Assembly (NCBI GenBank): GCA_016649925.1
Contig: JAENWO010000180.1
Coordinates: 1 to 5,618, forward strand
Direction: 5' to 3'
From: Actinomycetales bacterium
GTDB taxonomy: Bacteria > Actinomycetota > Actinomycetes > Actinomycetales > Beutenbergiaceae
DNA: 5,618 nt
Position numbers and translations under genes: made by a program. Of this stretch, positions 1 to 4,601 are shown in pieces (position 1 is the first letter of the stretch; every line of letters starts with the position of its first letter). Under the pieces are notes generated by a model. The model made no database searches. It was given only the letters and a program-made list of their open reading frames with translations, and was not told the origin of the DNA.

Positions 1-596
1 CGCTCCCCGACGGCATCCGTGAACGAGTAGATCCGCTCGTCTGCGTGCCGGGCGAAGGCGGCCTTCACCTCTGCGGGTCCGATCGTCCCGTCCGGTCCCA
101 ACCGGGTGCCCATCTGATCCAGGGCCCCGTCGAGGTCTCTCAGCTCGTTGCCGACCGCGTCGATGAGGGACCACGCGGCGCGCTCGTCGATCTTCAGCTT
201 CTTGGACTTGGCGCGATCTCTGATCCACGAAACGAGCTGTCTGCCTTTGGGTGCCTGGAGACTCACCAGGGCGCCGATCTTCTTGGCCTGGGCGTCGAGC
301 TTCGTACGCCCGGAGGCGACCAGCACCAGGACCGAAGACGGCGACGACGATTCCAGGTACCGGCTAAGCGTTTCGACCTGCTCCTTGAGCATGTCCTGCG
401 CATCCCGAACGATCACGAGGCGGCATCCGCCGAGCAAGGAAGCGGTCTCGAGCGTGCCGAGTATCTCGTGACCGGGGGCCCGAGCCGCAAGCGTTATTTC
501 GGACAGCGGATCGCAGCCGGTCTCCGCCCTCACCCGCTCGAGAGCCTCGTCTACCAGGAACTCCTCACCAGACAGGAGGTAAACCGGAAAAGTCAT
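1..596 (-). CDS. holA: DNA polymerase III subunit delta (HolA), 3' end cut by window edge
   Basis: Delta is the clamp-loader subunit that opens the beta sliding clamp at the replication fork. Translating the minus strand from the ATG at 596-594 gives 198 uninterrupted residues before the window ends. The N-terminus (MTFPVYLLSGEEFLVDEAL) is the classic delta opening, with the acidic residues that follow the 'YLL-G' strand. Residues 58-69 (CRLVIVRDAQDM) and 87-95 (SSVLVLVAS) are the next strands of the AAA+-like fold. Residues 122-129 (VSWIRDRA) and 148-157 (VGNELRDLDG, the family's 'GNDLR' helix) complete domain II, and 188-197 (RIYSFTDAVG) begins domain III. The family is usually about 320-340 aa, so roughly 130 C-terminal residues lie off the left edge. 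The start is fixed by homology: upstream in-frame sequence is not delta-like and reaches a stop at 662-660. It is the last visible gene of the com operon. Confidence 0.95.
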   Translation of the reverse strand, partial: MTFPVYLLSGEEFLVDEALERVRAETGCDPLSEITLAARAPGHEILGTLETASLLGGCRLVIVRDAQDMLKEQVETLSRYLESSSPSSVLVLVASGRTKLDAQAKKIGALVSLQAPKGRQLVSWIRDRAKSKKLKIDERAAWSLIDAVGNELRDLDGALDQMGTRLGPDGTIGPAEVKAAFARHADERIYSFTDAVGE

Positions 597-652
597 GCTT
601 TCCCGATCGCGGATGGCGTGCGGCTCAATTTGGTGAGCTCTGACTCGCTCAT
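593..652 (-). CDS. possible 19-codon coupling ORF between the 64-aa gene and holA
   Basis: A minus-strand ORF reads MSESELTKLSRTPSAIGKA and then TGA. Its ATG (652-650) overlaps the TGA of the 64-aa gene (651-649), and its own TGA (595-593) overlaps the holA ATG (596-594), so both junctions read GCATGA. A GAGGG lies 4 nt before its ATG, whereas the holA ATG has only GGGAAAGC in front of it. No known domain is recognised and the peptide is hydrophilic. The likely role, if any, is to carry terminating ribosomes from the upstream gene to the holA start across an otherwise 52-nt gap. It could equally be chance, since the frame is short and the ATGA motif is common. Confidence 0.3.
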   Translation of the reverse strand: MSESELTKLSRTPSAIGKA

Positions 653-843
653 GCTTCCCTCAGGCCCATCGTGTAGTGGCGGGCACCATCGCCGTCGAGC
701 GAGACTGACTCCGCGTTCTCGTCTAAGAGCGCCCCCCAATGGTCCCCCATCCATTCCTCGGCGGCCTCTTGGGAAGGGAACGACTCGGTGGACCTGACGT
801 CGCGGCCCGTGTCGTCGTGCAACACCCACTTCCAGTCGCTCAC
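649..843 (-). CDS. conserved-looking 64-aa soluble protein of unknown function
   Basis: This small acidic protein starts at the GTG at 843-841, one nucleotide after the stop of the upstream membrane-protein gene (TGAgGTG), which implies translational coupling. The sequence (MSDWKWVLHDDTGRD..., then SQEAAEEWMGDHWGALLDE, ending in YTMGLREA) has four tryptophans, a predicted beta-hairpin at residues 3-20, a helix at about 24-43 and a final beta strand pair. From memory it resembles a short family of uncharacterised actinobacterial proteins with the pattern W-W-VL-D-G-LRSTE-F-S-EAAE-WMG-W-LL-EGA-SV-L-G-YEMGL. I cannot name a function. No signal peptide or membrane segment is visible. Its place between comEC and holA suggests cytoplasmic co-expression rather than a proven role in DNA uptake or replication. 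Confidence 0.8.
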   Translation of the reverse strand: MSDWKWVLHDDTGRDVRSTESFPSQEAAEEWMGDHWGALLDENAESVSLDGDGARHYTMGLREA

Positions 844-844
844 C

Positions 845-1195
845 TCAGGCCGCGGCCCAGAAAGCGAGCATCGACAGCGCGATGAGCGGGATCCCGACCA
901 TGAGGGCCCAGACCGCGAGGGCCATCGAGGTGATCTCCACGGCCTCTTCGGAGACGATCCGGGACGCCATGCTCCTACGGCCGCTCGCTCGTTTGGACGA
1001 CCATCCCTCGGCAGGCTCGGCGGCCCCGGTCAGGCCGACCCCCAGCGCCAGGATGCCGATGATGAATAAGGCCGTCCCGATGCCGTGGTAGACGATCTTG
1101 TCCGCGAGCCATGCGTAAACCAGGCCGCCGATGATTCCCGCCGCGGCCCCGCCACCGAGAGAGATACCGATCACCTTAAGGTTCGAGAGTCTCAT
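845..1195 (-). CDS. 116-aa membrane protein with three predicted helices, function unknown
   Basis: Hydrophobic segments lie at about residues 8-30 (VIGISLGGGAAAGIIGGLVY), 38-58 (GIGTALFIIGILALGVGLTG) and 88-115 (ITSMALAVWALMVGIPLIAL onward). A basic, Ser/Arg-rich loop at 64-80 (GWSSKRASGRRSMASRI) is followed by a short acidic stretch (SEEAVE). The gly-rich first helix suggests close helix packing. I do not recognise the family. The chosen ATG (1195-1193) overlaps the end of comEC by 20 bp. GGAGG sits directly against this ATG with no spacer, which is unusual, so the GTG at 1174-1172, just after the comEC stop, is an alternative start that shortens the protein by 7 residues. The operon position suggests an accessory membrane protein co-produced with ComEC; this is inference only. 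Confidence 0.8.
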   Translation of the reverse strand: MRLSNLKVIGISLGGGAAAGIIGGLVYAWLADKIVYHGIGTALFIIGILALGVGLTGAAEPAEGWSSKRASGRRSMASRIVSEEAVEITSMALAVWALMVGIPLIALSMLAFWAAA

Positions 1196-2588
1196 CCTCC
1201 GAAGCGTAACCCTGCCGTCTGCGAACGAGCGTGGCAGCCGCGACTCCAGCCACACCCATCCCGGCAACGAGCGCCACCGCCGTAGGAACCTGAACCATCG
1301 CCCAGGGTGCTCCTCCGAAAAGATCCCCGATCCACAGGATCGCCGCGACGAAGGGAGAAGCGAGGCGCGCAAGGAGCCGGGCGAGCGCCGGGGAAGCGAG
1401 ACCGGCGAGTGCCGACGCGAAACCGAGGACGGTAGCAGGAGCAACCGCCGGCATCGCCAGGAGGTTGGCCGGGAAGCCCGCTATCGAGACCTCGCCGAAC
1501 CCGGCGGCTAGGAGTGGCGCTACCGCAAACTGCGCCGCCACCGTCGCGCCCACCCCCAGGGCGACGGGCGACGGGAGGAACGAAAGTCGCTCCGCGATGG
1601 GACGCGCCCACAGGACGATCCCGGCGGTGGCGGCAACCGATAACTGGAGCCCGAGCGATCCCAGCAACTGCGGGCGCAGAGCCAAGACCACCACCACCGC
1701 CAGGCCGAGGGCGCGCTGCGTCGAGACCCGCTCGCCCAGTCCGAGCGCGGCGATCGCGACGGCTCCCATGACGGCGGCACGAAGGACCGATGGTTCCGGT
1801 CCGGTCACCAACACGAAGAGGACGAGGCCGAGCGCGGCGATCGTAAGTCTCGCCCTGAGGCCGAGGAACCCAAAGACGAGCAGCAGCGTGCCCAGGACGA
1901 TCGCGACATTGCTTCCCGACACCGCCACGAGATGCGTCAACCCGGCGTTGCGAAGATGGTCCTCGGTCACGGGGTCGATGCGCGATGTATCCCCGATCGT
2001 GAGACCCATCAGAAGAGCTCCCGTCCTCGGCTCCAGGGACGAGACCGCGTCCCTCAGTCCCTCCTTCACGCGGGCGGCCGCCGCCATCGGAGGGGAAGGG
2101 ATGCCTCCCATGGAAACGTCGCTGGGGTGGAAACGGGCAAGGGCCCCCGACCTCGCGAGGTAGCCCTCGAACCCTTCGTCGTCCAGTGGAAGGATCCATC
2201 CCTCGGCCCGGAATACCGTGCCCGCGTCCGCTTCGAGCCGCGGGAACGCGAGGGCTCCCAGGTGATCGATCGGGGGGTGACCGCTACATCGGGCGAGCTC
2301 GACACCGGCCAGCGTCGAGTTGTCGCCGAGGTGTTCCCGGAGTACGCCGGTCACCTCGCACCGCGCGACCTCCGACGCGAGCGCGGAGGCTGCGGTGACC
2401 TCCGGCGAGCGCACCCCCGTGGTCAGTGACCCGAGACCAATGCCGGCGATCACCACTCCGGCCGCGGTCAGCGCCGGCATCCGGCGAGGGACGAGCAGCG
2501 CAGCGCCGCAGACGAACACCGCCAACGGATAGGGGATCCTGAGAACGATCCCGCCCGCCAGGCCGACCAGAAGCAGCCACAGGCCCAC
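1176..2588 (-). CDS. comEC: ComEC/Rec2-family DNA internalisation protein, lacking metallo-beta-lactamase domain
   Basis: ComEC forms the inner-membrane channel that passes single-stranded DNA into the cytoplasm during natural transformation. The 470-aa product begins with two or three helices (residues 1-55). A soluble OB-like/DUF4131 section follows (about 72-160, including GFEGYLARSGALARF at 139-153). The polytopic Competence domain comes next. Its hallmarks are clear: ALLMGLTIGD (191-200), NAGLTHLVAVSGSNVAI (214-230, the family's GLxHLLAISGxHV signature), GPEPSVLRAAVM (263-274) and LGLQLSVAATAGIV (312-325). The protein ends at residue 470 after the last helix, with no HxHxDH metal-binding motif. 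Many homologues of 700-800 aa carry a C-terminal metallo-beta-lactamase-like domain. The GTG start at 2588-2586 lies 3 nt after the comEA stop, without a strong Shine-Dalgarno, so coupling is likely. Confidence 0.96.
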   Translation of the reverse strand: MGLWLLLVGLAGGIVLRIPYPLAVFVCGAALLVPRRMPALTAAGVVIAGIGLGSLTTGVRSPEVTAASALASEVARCEVTGVLREHLGDNSTLAGVELARCSGHPPIDHLGALAFPRLEADAGTVFRAEGWILPLDDEGFEGYLARSGALARFHPSDVSMGGIPSPPMAAAARVKEGLRDAVSSLEPRTGALLMGLTIGDTSRIDPVTEDHLRNAGLTHLVAVSGSNVAIVLGTLLLVFGFLGLRARLTIAALGLVLFVLVTGPEPSVLRAAVMGAVAIAALGLGERVSTQRALGLAVVVVLALRPQLLGSLGLQLSVAATAGIVLWARPIAERLSFLPSPVALGVGATVAAQFAVAPLLAAGFGEVSIAGFPANLLAMPAVAPATVLGFASALAGLASPALARLLARLASPFVAAILWIGDLFGGAPWAMVQVPTAVALVAGMGVAGVAAATLVRRRQGYASEDETLEP

Positions 2589-2591
2589 AAC

Positions 2592-2810
2592 TCAGAGCGT
2601 CACGTAAGGGCGGATCGACTCGAGCGTGGCGGGTCCGATACCGGTCACCTCGAGAAGTTCCTCGCGGGACCACAGGGCCAGGCCGCCGAACACCAGGATC
2701 GCGGCGATCGCGGCGAGGACCCAGATCTCTCGGCGGGATCCAACCTGATTCCTCAGCTGGTCGAGCCGGCTCTCCGGGATCCGCGGGGGTTCCATGAACG
2801 TCCATCCCAT
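2592..2810 (-). CDS. comEA: short ComEA-like membrane-anchored helix-hairpin-helix protein
   Basis: ComEA binds incoming double-stranded DNA at the outer face of the membrane and hands it to ComEC. This 72-aa version has a basic/polar N-terminal tail, a membrane helix at about 30-47 (WVLAAIAAILVFGGLALW) and, immediately after it, a helix-hairpin-helix at 51-70 (ELLEVTGIGPATLESIRPY) whose VTGIGPATLE core matches the second HhH of normal ComEA. The usual linker, SLBB-like region and first HhH are absent; typical ComEA is about 150-220 aa. The ATG at 2810-2808 has no clear ribosome site. An internal ATG at 2795-2793, preceded by GGGATGG, is an alternative start that loses 5 residues. It is the first gene of the operon, directly upstream of comEC, which supports the assignment. 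Whether a single hairpin is enough for DNA binding cannot be told from sequence. Confidence 0.85.
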   Translation of the reverse strand: MGWTFMEPPRIPESRLDQLRNQVGSRREIWVLAAIAAILVFGGLALWSREELLEVTGIGPATLESIRPYVTL

Positions 2811-2864
2811 CGTTCTGTCACCAGGCCGACAGTGACCGGGCTCACAACGTGGGAGGTTGGGTCC
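2811..2864. promoter_or_regulatory. divergent gap upstream of comEA, with short inverted repeat
   Basis: This 54-bp gap separates the comEA start (minus) from the ATG of the acetyltransferase-like fragment (plus). Any promoter for the com-holA operon should lie here or to the right. It contains the inverted repeat GTCAC (2817-2821) / GTGAC (2832-2836) with a 10-nt loop, which could be an operator half-site pair, but nothing identifies a regulator. On the plus strand GGGAGG (2851-2856) is a good ribosome site 8 nt from the ATG at 2865. I see no convincing -35/-10 pair on either strand. Confidence 0.25.
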
Positions 2865-2951
2865 ATGGAAATCGAACTCCGCGCCGTCAAGGAAGACGAA
2901 TCCAAGCGGTTCGCGGCCGCTTGTGAGGCGGCATTTGGCGAGGACCTACAC

Positions 2952-3023
2952 CTAGACCATCCGTGTGATGACGATGACGAGGATGATCCCCACGAGAACC
3001 CAGACCCAGATCGGTACGTTCAT
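2952..3023 (-). CDS. 23-aa single-helix membrane microprotein
   Basis: The minus-strand ORF starts at ATG 3023-3021 and stops at TAG 2954-2952. The peptide opens MNVPIWVWVLVG, continues IILVIVIT and ends RMV, so it is essentially one transmembrane helix with a tryptophan pair near the N-terminal interface and a single arginine near the C-terminus. That arginine favours an N-out/C-in or monotopic insertion. The ribosome site is exceptional: AAAGGAGG at 3036-3029, 5 nt from the ATG. Neither the composition nor the signal is expected by chance in such GC-rich DNA. The run of GTC/ATC/CTC codons is what gives the acidic translation on the other strand. No named family is recognised. A weak TAGATT -10-like hexamer lies at 3063-3058 without a clear -35 element. 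It is probably transcribed separately from comEA, whose start lies about 140 bp downstream. Confidence 0.65.
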   Translation of the reverse strand: MNVPIWVWVLVGIILVIVITRMV

Positions 3024-3046
3024 CTCTTCCTCCTTTCTTCCTCCTT
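3024..3046 (-). promoter_or_regulatory. tandemly duplicated Shine-Dalgarno tract
   Basis: Read on the minus strand, this 23-nt all-purine tract is two exact copies of AAGGAGGAAGA followed by G. The copy nearer the gene places GGAGG 5-6 nt from the ATG at 3023, an ideal spacing. The farther copy is a spare anti-Shine-Dalgarno complement about 16 nt from the ATG. It sets the start of the 23-aa microprotein and predicts strong initiation or ribosome standby binding. Confidence 0.6.
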
Positions 3047-3178
3047 GGAGAGCGGTCAATCTAGCCTAAGCCCGCGGATCCTCGCGAGCTCGTTAATCGT
3101 GTGAGGCATACGTGACGTCCGTTGGGGGATGCTGGCAGAGGAGGCAAAGACGAACTCGCTACAGTAAAGAGAGTCTGA
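3047..3178. other. intergenic stretch between two small ORFs
   Basis: There is no convincing coding sequence here. It contains the weak minus-strand TAGATT hexamer (3063-3058) in front of the microprotein and a weak plus-strand TACAGT hexamer (3160-3165) in front of the ORF at 3179. A 12-codon plus-strand ORF at 3129-3167 (MLAEEAKTNSLQ) has no support. No tRNA-like fold or clear terminator is visible. Confidence 0.3.
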
Positions 3179-3298
3179 ATGAGGTCCATCGGAATAATCG
3201 TCTATGTGGTCATCGGCGTCGTCGTAGCCGCCGCCCGGCTTAGCCCTCGGTGGTTTCTGGGTGGCGGTCGCCGCCGCCGTTTCGCGCATCTTCATTGA
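3179..3298 (+). CDS. possible 39-aa small membrane protein, perhaps a truncated or frameshifted gene
   Basis: The ORF starts at ATG 3179 with a modest purine tract (GAGAG at 3169-3173, 5 nt spacer). Its N-terminus (MRSIGIIVYVVIGVVVAAAR) is a clean transmembrane helix typical of short actinobacterial membrane proteins that begin 'MRxIGxIIxVIIGxVVAA'. In the relatives I recall, that helix is followed by a short loop and a second hydrophobic helix. Here the tail is instead strongly basic (GGGRRRRFAHLH) and ends at TGA 3296-3298. A second frame over 3238-3300 encodes a hydrophobic stretch (LALGGFWVAVAAAVSRIF), so a frameshift around 3230-3240 is possible. I cannot decide between a genuine 39-aa protein, a decayed two-helix gene and chance. 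Confidence 0.35.
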   Translation: MRSIGIIVYVVIGVVVAAARLSPRWFLGGGRRRRFAHLH

Positions 3299-3439
3299 TC
3301 GCCGACCGCTCGGAAGCGCGGACTCGTCGCGGCCTCGTCCACAGTCGTAGGGACACGGCGGACTCCTCGATGCAGGTGGCAACCTCTCATCACAATCGAC
3401 TCGCTGGCCGAGGCGTTCGGGAACCTCGACGACTCGCGT

Positions 3440-3496
3440 CCTCCACTTCGGGGTCGGAAGAGCACCCCTGGGGGGTGACCCCCTCCACCGGGGTCG
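3440..3496. repeat. imperfect direct repeat CCTCCAC-CGGGGTCG
   Basis: CCTCCACttCGGGGTCG at 3440-3456 recurs as CCTCCACCGGGGTCG at 3482-3496, differing only by two inserted T residues. The second copy forms the right arm of the hairpin at 3464-3494. It could be a trace of local duplication or recombination, or simply GC-rich coincidence. Confidence 0.35.
3464..3494. terminator. GC-rich hairpin between convergent genes, possible terminator
   Basis: The inner stem GGGGG (3471-3475) / CCCCC (3479-3483) closes a TGA loop. An outer pair, ACCCC (3464-3468) / GGGGT (3490-3494), can extend it with asymmetric bulges. It is located 60-90 bp beyond the YihY stop on the minus strand and 166 bp beyond the 39-aa ORF on the plus strand. 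No T-run follows on either side, so it is not a canonical intrinsic terminator, although U-less hairpins are common in high-GC actinobacteria. Confidence 0.3.
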
Positions 3497-3553
3497 ATAA
3501 CGAAGTCGCCGCCGCGGCGGGGGTGGGCAGTCGTTGCTGTGCGCTACAGCTTG

Positions 3554-4480
3554 CTACAGGGTGCTCGACGCGATCCGCCCGGGCTCGGCCTCGGTGTCGG
3601 GCACGCGCACGAGGCCGTCCGATCGCGACTCCCCTATCGCCAGCTCGGCCGTGACCGCGAGCCCCAGATGCAGGGCCAGCGACGAAAGGGAGGACCACAG
3701 GAGGAGCGCGATGACCGAGAGCAACGGCCCGTATGCGGAGCTGCTGCTCAACGAGAAGTACAGACCGAGGGCGAGGCTGAACAGGAACCACAGCACGACC
3801 GCCGCCGCCGTGCCCGCGGCGAGCGCCGTGGGAGAGCCGATGCGTTCTCGCGGCGCCGTTCGGAACAGGAGGTAGATGCCGGCAGCGCTCACTGCGACCC
3901 CAAGGGGCCAGCGCACCACGGTCCAGACCGTGAGCGCCGCTCTCTCCCAGCCGAGGCCCTCGGAAATCGCCCGGCCGCCGGCGAGCGCGAGCCCCCCGGC
4001 CGCCAAGAGCACCCCGGCAGACAACGCGAGCACGAACGCGACGCCGTAGTGCTGGCCAAAGGGTCGATCCTCGGACCGCCCGGCGAGCCGGTTGGCGGAT
4101 CGCTCGACCTGCGCCATCGCCAACGTGCCGGCGAGCACTGCGGCCAGCAGCCCGAGGACCATCACGGTCGTTCCTCCGTTGGCGCCCTGACTTGCCGCCT
4201 CTCGCAGCAGCCGGCCGGACGGCCCGGGAGACAATGTGTCGGCCAGTTGCTCGACGATGCCTCGGACTCGCGGCAGGTCGAACGCGCTGGCCAGGCCCAC
4301 CAGCCCGATGAAGCCGGAGAGCAGCACGAACATCAACTGGTACGCGAGCGCCCGGACGTGACTCGTGCCGTCGGTCTCCCGGAACCGCTTCACTGAGGAT
4401 CTCGCGAGCTCACCCCCGCCCCGCCGGCGGACCGCTCGCCACGCCGCGCCGAAGCCCCGCTCGTTCCTCGTCATGACCAT
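3554..4480 (-). CDS. YihY/virulence factor BrkB family integral membrane protein
   Basis: The 308-aa product matches the usual size (about 280-320 aa) and six-helix plan of the YihY/BrkB (UPF0761) family. An N-terminal basic cytoplasmic segment (1-40) leads into SHVRALAYQLMFVLLSGF (40-57), the family signature region where a polar 'R-x-x-ALAY' enters the first helix. Further helices lie at about 104-124, 146-168, 183-205, 217-242 and 250-275, the last in YGPLLSVIALLLWSSLSSLA, another recognisable family block. The C-terminal 25 residues are polar. The family is widespread and its biochemical role is unsettled; the old RNase BN label is incorrect. I chose the ATG at 4480-4478, with GATGGG upstream; an ATG at 4474-4472 is equally possible. 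The frame is open further upstream to 4765, but that part is not membrane-protein-like and overlaps the divergent gene. Transcribed alone, divergent from the TIGR02587 gene. Confidence 0.9.
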   Translation of the reverse strand: MVMTRNERGFGAAWRAVRRRGGGELARSSVKRFRETDGTSHVRALAYQLMFVLLSGFIGLVGLASAFDLPRVRGIVEQLADTLSPGPSGRLLREAASQGANGGTTVMVLGLLAAVLAGTLAMAQVERSANRLAGRSEDRPFGQHYGVAFVLALSAGVLLAAGGLALAGGRAISEGLGWERAALTVWTVVRWPLGVAVSAAGIYLLFRTAPRERIGSPTALAAGTAAAVVLWFLFSLALGLYFSLSSSSAYGPLLSVIALLLWSSLSSLALHLGLAVTAELAIGESRSDGLVRVPDTEAEPGRIASSTL

Positions 4481-4485
4481 ATGGT
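4476..4485. promoter_or_regulatory. 10-bp palindrome across the YihY start codon
   Basis: ACCATATGGT is a perfect palindrome that contains the chosen ATG at 4480-4478. A protein bound here, or self-pairing in the mRNA, would affect initiation. The length is short and no regulator is suggested, so the significance is doubtful. Confidence 0.2.
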
Positions 4486-4601
4486 GCCCATCCCGATCGC
4501 GAAACTCACGCTGTTGTAACAGGTCGAGGCAACGGATGTCGGGCGCTAGGACCCGCTCCCTCTGAGTCCGGGCGCGGGTTCGCCTGTGAGATGGTTCCCC
4601 T
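4481..4601. promoter_or_regulatory. divergent intergenic region between YihY and TIGR02587 genes
   Basis: This 121-bp gap must hold promoters for both units. TGTTGTAACA (4512-4521) is a near-palindrome, and its minus strand gives TACAAC as a possible -10 for YihY, without a good -35. An inverted repeat ACCCGC (4551-4556) / GCGGGT (4574-4579) with a 17-nt loop lies 22 nt before the TIGR02587-family ATG and could shape its leader RNA. None of these is strong. Confidence 0.3.

Larger units (their letters stand above)
2865..3104 (+). pseudogene. probable remnant of a GNAT/Eis-type acetyltransferase N-terminus
   Basis: The ATG at 2865 is preceded by GGGAGG with an 8-nt spacer, a good ribosome site. 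The first ~29 residues (MEIELRAVKEDESKRFAAA, then CEAAFGEDLH) follow the usual opening of GNAT-superfamily proteins of the Eis type: a strand 'xIxIRxVxxDE' and a helix ending in 'xAFGE'. After about position 2951 the translation changes to a very acidic run (DHPCDDDDEDDPHENPDPD) and then low-complexity Ser/Leu, with no acetyl-CoA-binding motif (R/Q-x-x-G-x-G/A). The ORF stops at 79 aa, whereas Eis-like proteins are about 400 aa. The acidic part is simply the antisense of the microprotein gene at 2952-3023. I read this as a deleted acetyltransferase gene that kept its start region. It could also be a real short gene; homology over ~29 residues is thin. Confidence 0.4.
3299..3553. other. non-coding region between convergent units
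   Basis: The translations across this stretch are Arg/Ser/Pro-rich with no domain or ribosome site, so I see no gene. It lies between the plus-strand 39-aa ORF and the 3' end of the minus-strand YihY gene, and holds a GC-rich hairpin and an imperfect direct repeat (given separately). Confidence 0.5.

Noticed and set aside
45..797. Long plus-strand ORF (250 codons) over holA
   Set aside because: It is antisense to clear HolA coding sequence and its product is Arg/Pro-rich with no domain; a GC-rich shadow frame.
1465..2163. Plus-strand ORF of 232 codons inside comEC
   Set aside because: Composition (Arg/Thr/Ala/Pro-rich, no motif) is that of the reverse strand of ComEC helices, whose own frame carries all family signatures.
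1192..2199. Second minus-strand ORF of 335 codons within comEC
   Set aside because: It is in another frame of comEC and reads as Arg/Gly low-complexity sequence; the true frame is unambiguous.
3129..3167. 12-codon plus-strand ORF MLAEEAKTNSLQ
   Set aside because: Too short, no properly spaced ribosome site, and no relation to neighbours.
3056..3382. Minus-strand 108-codon ORF in the inter-operon region
   Set aside because: No ribosome site or domain; the acidic middle is just the antisense of the hydrophobic codons at 3179-3240.
3543..3559. Two copies of GCTACAG at 10-bp spacing around the YihY stop codon
   Set aside because: A 7-mer pair of this size is expected by chance and one copy is part of the coding end.
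3539..4396. Plus-strand 285-codon ORF opposite YihY
   Set aside because: Extremely Arg/Gln/Glu/Gly-rich with no membrane or catalytic motif, and it is antisense to a recognisable YihY-family protein.
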